Source: Muribaculum caecicola
Lineage (GTDB): Bacteria > Bacteroidota > Bacteroidia > Bacteroidales > Muribaculaceae
Direction: 5' to 3'
Assembly: GCA_004801635.1 (NCBI GenBank)
Contig: SSTG01000009.1
Location: 1 to 33,496, forward strand
Length of the DNA stretch: 33,496 bases
Position 1 is the first letter of the stretch, and the number at the start of each line of letters is the position of its first letter. The notes under the pieces were generated by a model. That model was not told where the DNA came from. It made no database searches and saw only the letters and a program-made list of their open reading frames with translations. Below are positions 7,928 through 15,254 of this stretch, piece by piece. The translations under genes were made by a program, and so were the position numbers.

Positions 7928-9115
7928 ATGAATATACTGAAAAAGATTTCATTTTGCATGGTGGCAATTTTTGCCATGTATGGCTGCCAAAAAGAGCCGT
8001 TAAATGCCGAATGCGATATTGTAGAAGCATCGCTTCCAACAGAATTGCTAAGCAAGGCTCCGATAGTAGAAAACAGGTCTGTGACATTTATAATCAAAGA
8101 CGATGTTGAACTAACTGCATTAGCCCCGGAATTTACGCTTACCCCTGGTGCGACCATAGAACCGCCAAGCGGCACAGTAAGGGATTTTTCAACACCACAG
8201 GAATATACAGTATATTCAGAAGACGGAAAGTGGCACAAAACATATACCGTTACAGTAAAATATGTTGAATTGGCTTTGGAATATAGCTTTGAAAATGTAA
8301 AAGTTGGAAATACCAACAGCTTTAAATACGATGTATTTTATGAAATGAATCCTGACGGTGGAGAATCGTTTACGTGGGCCAGCGGCAACAGCGGCTTTGC
8401 ACTGACTGGGCTTGGTAAAGACGGGCCGTCGTCGTTCCCGACATTCCAGAGAAATGACGGCAAGGACGGCAAAGCGCTTTGTCTGGTTACAAGAAAAACC
8501 GGAACTTTTGGAACACGTTTTGACAAACCACTTGCTGCTGGTAACTTATATATTGGGTTATTTGAACTTGGCATTGCGTTAAGGGATCCACGTGGAGCAA
8601 CAAAATTCGGTATGCCATTCAATATGATACCGTTATCAATGAAAGGTTCTTTTAAATATAAGCCAGGAGAACAATATTGCATTTTTGATAAATCGTACGA
8701 AGGCAAACTTCGTCCAATAGAGGGCATGGTTGACCGCTTCAATATATATGCCGTGCTATTCGACAGGACACCGCCGGCAGGGACACCTGAATCAGAGGCT
8801 GTTAAGTTTGAATATCTAAATGGTGATAATGTTCTCTCAGAAGACAATGAACAGATAATATGTGTGGCAGAGATTCCAAACGAAATGAGGGTTGCGACGC
8901 CAAACTGGAAAGAATTTGACATACCATTCATATACCGTCCCGGAAAAAGTATTGATACAGAAAAATTACAGCAAGGAATGTACAGCATAACCATAGTATT
9001 CTCATCCAGTATAGACGGAGATTATTTTTCCGGAGCGGAAGGCAGTACGCTTATAGTTGATAACGTTGAGCTTGTATGCAGGAAACTTGGCAGCACACCA
9101 CAATCTGATTTTTAA
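7928..9115 (+). CDS. PCMD-like surface lipoprotein, function unknown
   Basis: This is a 395-residue exported protein with a type II signal peptide ending in the lipobox MYGC (Cys20), so it is probably anchored in the outer membrane. Residues about 50-112 form an Ig-like domain of the kind common in Bacteroidetes lipoproteins: a VTFIIKDD start, then EFTLTPGATIEPPSGTV, then YTVYSEDG..KTYTVTV. The rest (about 118-385), with YSFENVKVG near the start and LIVDNVELV at the end, resembles the PCMD family (putative carbohydrate metabolism domain), a beta-sandwich thought to bind glycans. The family match is from memory and should be treated as moderate. It heads a two-gene operon; the beta-barrel gene starts nine bases after its stop. 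No SusC/SusD pair or glycoside hydrolase lies nearby. Confidence 0.75.
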   Translation: MNILKKISFCMVAIFAMYGCQKEPLNAECDIVEASLPTELLSKAPIVENRSVTFIIKDDVELTALAPEFTLTPGATIEPPSGTVRDFSTPQEYTVYSEDGKWHKTYTVTVKYVELALEYSFENVKVGNTNSFKYDVFYEMNPDGGESFTWASGNSGFALTGLGKDGPSSFPTFQRNDGKDGKALCLVTRKTGTFGTRFDKPLAAGNLYIGLFELGIALRDPRGATKFGMPFNMIPLSMKGSFKYKPGEQYCIFDKSYEGKLRPIEGMVDRFNIYAVLFDRTPPAGTPESEAVKFEYLNGDNVLSEDNEQIICVAEIPNEMRVATPNWKEFDIPFIYRPGKSIDTEKLQQGMYSITIVFSSSIDGDYFSGAEGSTLIVDNVELVCRKLGSTPQSDF

Positions 9116-9124
9116 AAACAAAGT

Positions 9125-9910
9125 ATGAAAAATAAGTTTATATATATTTCTTTATTTGTCATTTCATTAATGACGACAAATAATGCATCGGCACAATCAA
9201 ATACTACTTGGGGGCTGATATGGTCAGAAATGCATAATTTTGAGTATGAAATAAATGCAAGCATAAATATAGGTGGAAGTTCTCCGATGCCAATACCTGG
9301 CGAAATACGCAAAATCAATTCATATAAGCCGGGGCTTAACCTGTCGATAGGTGCTGTAATAACTAAATTTTTTGGAACTAATTCTCCTTGGGGAATGGCC
9401 ATATCTCCACGTTTGGAGGTAAAAGGAATGGATACAGAAGCCGAGGTTAAGAATTATGGAATGTCTATAATTCAAGATGGCGCGATTGTGTCAGGCTATT
9501 GGACCGGCTTGGTGAATACCAAATACCGTCAGTCACTTTTCACATTCCCTGTTCTGGGAGTATATAAGCTAAGTCCGCGTTGCCGCATTTCTTTTGGGCC
9601 TTATTTTTCCGTTGCCATGGCTAATGACTTTTCCGGATCGGTTTATGAAGGTTATCTTCGTGAAACAGACCCGACCGGAGATAAAATAACATTTGAAGGC
9701 GAAGACAAGGCTACATACGACTTTTCCGACAACCTGCGTATGATTCACTGGGGTGTCGAAGCAGGGTTTTCATGGAGAGCGTTTAAGCATTTGAATGTGG
9801 ATGCTCACCTTGACTGGGGGCTAAGCAACATATTCCATTCGTCATTTAAGACCGTGAATTTCGACCTGTACCCTATTTACCTTAGTGTAGGATTCGGTTA
9901 TGCATTCTAA
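9125..9910 (+). CDS. Small outer-membrane beta-barrel protein, function unknown
   Basis: The 261-residue protein has a signal peptide (about residues 1-23, cut after NASA before Gln). Amphipathic strands with alternating hydrophobic and polar residues follow, and the protein ends in YPIYLSVGFGYAF, the terminal Phe expected for insertion into the outer membrane. It resembles the PorT/OmpW-like 'outer membrane protein beta-barrel' group, with perhaps 8-10 strands. It is co-transcribed with the lipoprotein gene just before it, so the two may form a surface complex in which the lipoprotein is held by or works with the barrel. The substrate is unknown. It converges on radC with only seven bases between stop codons and no visible terminator. 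Confidence 0.75.
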   Translation: MKNKFIYISLFVISLMTTNNASAQSNTTWGLIWSEMHNFEYEINASINIGGSSPMPIPGEIRKINSYKPGLNLSIGAVITKFFGTNSPWGMAISPRLEVKGMDTEAEVKNYGMSIIQDGAIVSGYWTGLVNTKYRQSLFTFPVLGVYKLSPRCRISFGPYFSVAMANDFSGSVYEGYLRETDPTGDKITFEGEDKATYDFSDNLRMIHWGVEAGFSWRAFKHLNVDAHLDWGLSNIFHSSFKTVNFDLYPIYLSVGFGYAF

Positions 9911-9917
9911 AATCAGC

Positions 9918-10649
9918 TTATAAGGCTTGTCCTTCGTCGGCAAAACTGTAATATCCGGAGTTGGATATTATAATGTGGTCGAGTACCCGCAAATCGAGAA
10001 GTTTTGCACCTTCCGATATGCGTTTGGTTAATGCAATATCTTCAGCGCTCGGACGCAGCATGCCACTTGGATGATTGTGAACCAGTATTAGCGACGAAAC
10101 GGTTTCTCCTTCAGCCAGCACACGTTTGAATAGCAGTTTAAGATCGACTACGGTTGCCGAACTGCCTCCCCGGCTGAGGCAAAACCTGTCTATCAACTGG
10201 TTGCCACGCGACAGCATAAGTACCCAGAACTCTTCATGAGGCAGAGAATGCATGTCTGCTTCCATTACCTGGTATACGCTTTCACTACCTGTTATCTTTA
10301 TTTTTTGGGCCGGCAGTTCCGTATGACACCTCATACCCAACTCAATAGCAGCAGCCAGAGCTATGGCTTTTGCCGGACCTATACCGGGATTTTCCCTTAC
10401 AATTGTCTTTATTGACTTTCTTGAAATGTTCAGAAGGCTGCCTTTGTTTTTAGCCAGCAGTTGCTGGCTCATGGTTAATACTGACTTGCCACGTATTCCA
10501 TTTCCAAATATAATGGCCATAAGTTCGGCATTATCAAGCGAGTGCACACCCATACGTAGTGCTTTTTCACGAGGACGGTCGCATTCCGCTATATCCTGAA
10601 TTAAAACATAATCCCTCTCCGACTTGTTTTCTGGTTCCATTGCCGACAC
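9918..10649 (-). CDS. radC: RadC-family JAMM-motif protein
   Basis: The 243-residue protein has a helix-hairpin-helix-like N-terminal half (NPGIGPAKAIALAAAIELG at about 89-107). A C-terminal MPN+/JAMM domain follows, with the metal-site signature HNHPSG followed by SAEDIALT. This is the complete JAMM pattern, so metal binding is expected. The biochemical role of RadC is unsettled: the old DNA-repair assignment is weak, and a nuclease or natural-competence role has been proposed. Two start codons (Met1 and Met4) are possible. The gene begins one base after the glycosyltransferase stop, so expression is tied to the upstream pcrA-nspC-glycosyltransferase genes. Confidence 0.9.
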   Translation of the reverse strand: MSAMEPENKSERDYVLIQDIAECDRPREKALRMGVHSLDNAELMAIIFGNGIRGKSVLTMSQQLLAKNKGSLLNISRKSIKTIVRENPGIGPAKAIALAAAIELGMRCHTELPAQKIKITGSESVYQVMEADMHSLPHEEFWVLMLSRGNQLIDRFCLSRGGSSATVVDLKLLFKRVLAEGETVSSLILVHNHPSGMLRPSAEDIALTKRISEGAKLLDLRVLDHIIISNSGYYSFADEGQAL

Positions 10650-10650
10650 G

Positions 10651-11667
10651 CTATTTACCTTTACGCATACTTATTTCCTGATTGATGTCGCGTCCACGCC
10701 TCATAATTATTTTTGACACATAGGCACGTATAAAGCCGCTACCGTATCCTACAATCTGTATTATACTGGCTGGAACTGAAAGCAATCCTATTTTTAAACT
10801 TTTTGTGGACAGTGTTGCCAATACGGCTATGGCAATAAGATACAATGCTATTGGCGCAATAAACCATGGTGAAATAAAGATTGCACAAGCCACCAGAAGC
10901 AAGCCTAGAATTACGGCAATTGCAGGAAGTGTGTGTACCAGTTTCAGCGAGCCTGGATACAGAAGCTTTAACGTTATACGCGACATTCCAAACACATGAA
11001 CCTGTCGGAAGAATTTTGCAAAATCAACACGCCGTTTATGGTACACTTGCGCATCGTGTATCAAACCTATTTTAAAACCGGCTTCGCGAATTCTTGTGCT
11101 CATATCAATGTCTTCGGAAAACATTTCCCTGAACCCCCCTACTTTATCATATACTTTGTTTGCGAATCCCATGTTAAAGGTTCTGGGGGTAAATTTTTCC
11201 AGACACACCTTTCCTCCCCTTATTCCGCCGGTTGTTAAAAACGACGTCATAGCATAGCTGATGGCTTTCTGTTTGTCAGAAAAAGAATCGTGGGCGGCAT
11301 CCGGGCCGCCAAAGCAGTCGAGCCTGGTTTCTTGTAGCTTTTCACCCAATATCTTAAAATAATCCTCAGGTATTACGCAGTCAGAGTCAAAGAAAACAAA
11401 ATATTTGCCTACAGCCCTTTCCATACCATAATTTCTGGCAATGGAACGCCCTTCGTTTTCTTTATAAAAATACCTCAGGTACATGCTGCCTTCATACAAT
11501 GAGGCTACGTCGCGACATGTAACAGTTGACCCGTCTTCCACTATTATTACTTCAAAGTTCTTGCATATCTGCAATGACAGGCTTTCAAGAAGGTCGCGTA
11601 TCTCGTCAACCCTGTTATAAACAGGTACAATAACAGAAAAATAAGGGGTATTTTGATATGTTGTCAT
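10651..11667 (-). CDS. GT2-family glycosyltransferase with C-terminal membrane segments
   Basis: This is a 338-residue inverting glycosyltransferase of the GT-A fold. The nucleotide-binding start is FSVIVPVYNR (10-19), the metal-binding DSD triplet is Asp94-Ser95-Asp96, and the acceptor-side GGFREMFSEDIDM gives Glu185-Asp186 as the ED motif. Residues about 240-320 are hydrophobic with two or three membrane segments, which places the active site at the cytoplasmic face of the inner membrane. Donor and acceptor are unknown. It starts 14 bases after nspC and stops one base before radC. Neither neighbour suggests a glycan pathway, so its operon place may be a matter of co-regulation only. Confidence 0.85.
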   Translation of the reverse strand: MTTYQNTPYFSVIVPVYNRVDEIRDLLESLSLQICKNFEVIIVEDGSTVTCRDVASLYEGSMYLRYFYKENEGRSIARNYGMERAVGKYFVFFDSDCVIPEDYFKILGEKLQETRLDCFGGPDAAHDSFSDKQKAISYAMTSFLTTGGIRGGKVCLEKFTPRTFNMGFANKVYDKVGGFREMFSEDIDMSTRIREAGFKIGLIHDAQVYHKRRVDFAKFFRQVHVFGMSRITLKLLYPGSLKLVHTLPAIAVILGLLLVACAIFISPWFIAPIALYLIAIAVLATLSTKSLKIGLLSVPASIIQIVGYGSGFIRAYVSKIIMRRGRDINQEISMRKGK

Positions 11668-11681
11668 GGCTTGTTGCTGAT

Positions 11682-12836
11682 TTAGGACATCCTGTTTTTA
11701 TAATCCTCATATGTAAATTCACGCAATGTATGTATGCTTCCGTCGCTATGCGCCAAAACAATTGCCGGATGTTGTAATCCGTTGAACATTGTGGTTTTTA
11801 CAGTCGTATAGTGATTCATGTCTTCAAAGGTCAGCCTATCTCCGGCTTTCAGCTCGCATGGAAAATACCAATCGCCCATATAGTCTCCGCTCAGGCATGA
11901 ATTACCACCGATTCGATATTTGAATTTGCAACAAACATCCGGCTCTATACTTTCGCTTATCGTAGGTTTGTATGGCATTTCAAGGCAATCCGGCATGTGG
12001 CAGGCAAATGAAGCATCAATAATAGCCGTGCTTATGCCTTGATTTTTGACGATATCGACAACTCCAGTTATTAAATCTCCAGTCCGCCATGTAAAAGCGC
12101 TCCCAGGCTCCAGAATAACATCAAGCCATGGATATTTTGATTTAAATTCAGACAATATGGCAATAAGATGGTTAATATCATATCCCTGTCTTGTCATAAG
12201 GTGGCCTCCACCCATATTTACCCATTTTATTTGCTGTAGCAAATGTCCGAACTGGCATTCGAAAGCGTCTAGCACCTTTTTCAAATCGAACGATGTAGAC
12301 TCGCACAATGCATGAAAATGAAGTCCTTCAATTGTCTCCGGCAAATTGCAGCCTATTTCTTCGGCTGTAACGCCAAAGCGTGAGCCGGGTAAAGCCGGAT
12401 TATATATATCCGTTTCTATTACGGAACATTGAGGGTTTACACGCAACCCCATACTTACTTTTTTTTCAGGATTCCAGTTATTATAACTTAAAACGGTACC
12501 TTCAAACCTTTTATGCTGGCCTAAAGAGTTAAAAGTTATGTGTGAGCTGCCTTTAAGGAATTCCGTGATAGACTCGTCGGTATATGCCGGACAATATGTA
12601 TGCACGTTTCCTCCAAGAAACTCGCGGCCCAATTTCATTTCGTTTAACGAACTGGCCGTAGAGTCTTTGATATATTCCTTGATAATAGGGAAAGTACGCC
12701 ACAGTGCATTAGCCTTAAACGCCATGATAATATTAATCCCGGCCTGTTTTTTTACAGAACAAATCAGTTCTAGATTGTTACGCAAACGTTCTTCGTATAC
12801 AACGAATGCCGGCGTTTTTATATCGGATATATTCAT
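11682..12836 (-). CDS. nspC: Carboxynorspermidine decarboxylase
   Basis: This PLP-dependent fold-type III decarboxylase converts carboxy(nor)spermidine to (nor)spermidine, the last step of the alternative polyamine route found in Vibrio and many Bacteroidetes. Lys41 in AFKANAL is the Schiff-base lysine. HFHALCE and WVNMGGGH are family motifs of the barrel, EPGSAF binds phosphate, and GNSCLSGD provides the C-terminal active-site Cys. Its 384 residues match the family. The partner carboxyspermidine dehydrogenase is not in the window, so the pathway must be completed elsewhere. It lies 16 bases downstream of pcrA and is probably expressed with it. Confidence 0.92.
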   Translation of the reverse strand: MNISDIKTPAFVVYEERLRNNLELICSVKKQAGINIIMAFKANALWRTFPIIKEYIKDSTASSLNEMKLGREFLGGNVHTYCPAYTDESITEFLKGSSHITFNSLGQHKRFEGTVLSYNNWNPEKKVSMGLRVNPQCSVIETDIYNPALPGSRFGVTAEEIGCNLPETIEGLHFHALCESTSFDLKKVLDAFECQFGHLLQQIKWVNMGGGHLMTRQGYDINHLIAILSEFKSKYPWLDVILEPGSAFTWRTGDLITGVVDIVKNQGISTAIIDASFACHMPDCLEMPYKPTISESIEPDVCCKFKYRIGGNSCLSGDYMGDWYFPCELKAGDRLTFEDMNHYTTVKTTMFNGLQHPAIVLAHSDGSIHTLREFTYEDYKNRMS

Positions 12837-12852
12837 TGTAATTCTATTTAAA

Positions 12853-15135
12853 TCAATTTAGTATATTGAACCTGGCAAATTTTAAGAGTAATTTTTTAGT
12901 TCCTGTCAAATCGAATTGGACGGTGATAGACGGCTCAGGTTCGTTACTGTGAATTTTGACAAGCGTACCGGTTCCAAAACGGCCATGCCGTATGCGGATA
13001 CCTTCGCTAAGTTCGGAAACAATATGGGTCTGCCCATCTGCAGCAACAGCAGAATTAGTATGTTGTTTATGCCCGTTGTCCGACGTTTTATATACATAGT
13101 TCTGCCGGTTTGTATTATGCGCCCAGTAATTTCCTACCGGGTTTATTGACGGCGTAGTGTTTATCATTGTTCCTGACGACAGATGCAGGCATCCGGGGTC
13201 AATGTCGCCTAAAAAACGGGATGCCCTTGTAGGCATTGTCTGTCCGTTTTTAAACCTGGATTTCGCATAGCTAATCAGGCAGGCTTCCTTGGCCCTTGTT
13301 ATGGCAACATAAAGCAGGCGGCGTTCTTCTTCTATTTGCTGTGGGGTGTCGCAAGACATAAGTGACGGAAATAATTCTTCTTCAACACCGACAATAAACA
13401 CATTTTTGAACTCCAGGCCTTTAGACGCGTGTACGGTCATAAGGGTAACGCGTTCGGCAGACATATCATTACTGTCTTGATCTGTAGCCAGTGATATGTC
13501 CGACAGATATGATGCCATGCCCGTGTCGGAGTTCCCTTGTTCAAACCTGTCAGACACAAAATCGTGCACACCCGACAGAAGTTCCTGTATGTTTTCTCGT
13601 TTACTAACGTTTTCAGGCGTTGTATCCGACATATACAGTGACATCAGCCGTGTGTCGTTTATTATTTTGCTTGCCAGTTGCTCTGCATTTGATTCGTTGT
13701 TTAGCTGATTGAAACCTTCAATTAACTTTTTAAATTCGGCAAGTTTGCGTAGAGCAGCTGTTCCTATGCCTGACGGATACCTGTCAGGGAAAGATATTAC
13801 CTCCCATATGCTTACATGCGCATCCATAGCTGCAGCTGTAAGTTTTGACATAGTTGTGTCTCCTATGCCGCGTGCCGGAAAATTTATAACGCGGCGAAGT
13901 GCCTCGTCATCGTTCGGATTTATTGCCAAACGGAAATACGCTATTGCATCCTTAACTTCTTTTCGCTGATAAAAGGCCACCCCGCCCCAAATCCGGTATG
14001 GTATATTGCGGTTACGCAGGGCTTCTTCCATGCGTCGCGACTGGTTGTTTGTGCGATAAAGTATAGCATAGTCGTCAAAAGAGTCATGCTTCAGCATATG
14101 CATCCGTGAAATCTGTCCGGCTACAACTACAGCTTCTTCATAGTCGCTGTATGTATCTGTAACCTCAAGCTTGGCCCCAAGCTCGTTTTCTGAGAATATA
14201 TGTTTGGGAATCTGCTCTTTATTCTTTGCAATCAGTGAATTTGCTGCATGTATTATATTTTTGGTTGAACGGTAGTTCTGTTCTAGCTTAAATGTTTTTA
14301 ATGTTGGATATGTTGATTTCAGTGTTAGGATATTGTGTATATTTGCACCCCTGAACGAATATATGCTTTGTGCATCATCGCCAACTACGCAAAGTTTGTT
14401 CGATTCGGCACACAATTTTGTGGCAATTAAATGTTGGGCAAAATTAGTATCTTGATACTCGTCTATCAGCACATATTTGAAGAAACCTTGATAGTGGTGT
14501 AGTACGTCGGTATTTTCATGCAACAATATGTTGGTATAGTACAACAAATCGTCGAAATCCATTGCACCGGCCACCTTGCAACGATTAACGTACCTGGAAT
14601 ATATATCATAAATCAATGTACGTTGTGCACGCTTGTCCGCTTCCATAATATCACGGTTCATTGCATATCGCTCAGGAGATATAAGAGCATTTTTAGCCCA
14701 TGATATTGCTGAAATTACAACGGAAGGCTTATACACTTTCTCGTCAAGATCCATTTCGCGTATAATTGACTTTATAAGCGATTTAGAGTCAGATGCATCA
14801 TAGATTGTAAAATTACGGTCATACCCTATCCTGTCGGCATGCGTGCGTAATATTCTGGAAAATATGCTGTGAAATGTACCCATCCATATTTTAGATGCAT
14901 TATCGGTTCCTACCACGGCTTCAACCCTTTCCCTCATTTCTTTGGCAGCCTTATTGGTAAAAGTAAGAGCCAGTATACGCCAAGGCTCATAGCCTTGCGA
15001 CAACAAATGCACAATTTTGTATGTAAGCACCCGTGTTTTTCCAGAACCGGCACCTGCTATAACGAGTTGTGGTCCGTCGGTATAAACTACGGCATCACGT
15101 TGTTGTGTATTAAGTTCGCTTAAATAATCTTTCAT
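12853..15135 (-). CDS. pcrA: PcrA/UvrD-type superfamily 1A DNA helicase
   Basis: It is an ATP-dependent 3'-5' DNA helicase for repair, replication restart and removal of stalled complexes. From the chosen start, the Q-motif LNTQQRDAV lies at 8-16 and Walker A AGAGSGKT at 27-34 (Lys33). The DEYQD Walker B, QSIYSFRGA and LLYVAITRAKE motifs follow in order. The C-terminus has a small Tudor-like segment (GIRIRHGRFGTGTLVKI), which in PcrA contacts RNA polymerase. I chose the ATG at 15135 because it places the Q-motif at the family's usual distance. An in-frame ATG at 15168 adds 11 residues but lies only about nine bases after the predicted transcription start. The length is 760 residues. It is the head gene of pcrA-nspC-glycosyltransferase-radC. 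Confidence 0.95.
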   Translation of the reverse strand: MKDYLSELNTQQRDAVVYTDGPQLVIAGAGSGKTRVLTYKIVHLLSQGYEPWRILALTFTNKAAKEMRERVEAVVGTDNASKIWMGTFHSIFSRILRTHADRIGYDRNFTIYDASDSKSLIKSIIREMDLDEKVYKPSVVISAISWAKNALISPERYAMNRDIMEADKRAQRTLIYDIYSRYVNRCKVAGAMDFDDLLYYTNILLHENTDVLHHYQGFFKYVLIDEYQDTNFAQHLIATKLCAESNKLCVVGDDAQSIYSFRGANIHNILTLKSTYPTLKTFKLEQNYRSTKNIIHAANSLIAKNKEQIPKHIFSENELGAKLEVTDTYSDYEEAVVVAGQISRMHMLKHDSFDDYAILYRTNNQSRRMEEALRNRNIPYRIWGGVAFYQRKEVKDAIAYFRLAINPNDDEALRRVINFPARGIGDTTMSKLTAAAMDAHVSIWEVISFPDRYPSGIGTAALRKLAEFKKLIEGFNQLNNESNAEQLASKIINDTRLMSLYMSDTTPENVSKRENIQELLSGVHDFVSDRFEQGNSDTGMASYLSDISLATDQDSNDMSAERVTLMTVHASKGLEFKNVFIVGVEEELFPSLMSCDTPQQIEEERRLLYVAITRAKEACLISYAKSRFKNGQTMPTRASRFLGDIDPGCLHLSSGTMINTTPSINPVGNYWAHNTNRQNYVYKTSDNGHKQHTNSAVAADGQTHIVSELSEGIRIRHGRFGTGTLVKIHSNEPEPSITVQFDLTGTKKLLLKFARFNILN

Positions 15136-15184
15136 TTGAACATTGTAAATAGCGTTGGCATATGGCATATGTGCCGGCCAAATG

Positions 15185-15192
15185 CAAATTTA
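15185..15192 (-). promoter_or_regulatory. -7 box upstream of pcrA
   Basis: The minus strand reads TAAATTTG, an exact consensus -7 box. Initiation near 15178 gives a leader of about 43 nt to the ATG at 15135. No TTG was found at -33. The box separates pcrA from the DUF5686 gene upstream, although no terminator is visible between them. Confidence 0.5.
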
Positions 15193-15254
15193 GCTATTTC
15201 TTTCGAATTAATTAAGCCTATAGACATCTTGGCAATCACCATTTGGCATACTTA

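Noticed and set aside
8338..8994. Minus-strand open frame of 218 codons inside the lipoprotein gene
   Set aside because: It lies opposite a gene with a clear signal peptide, promoter and operon partner; it has no motif of its own.
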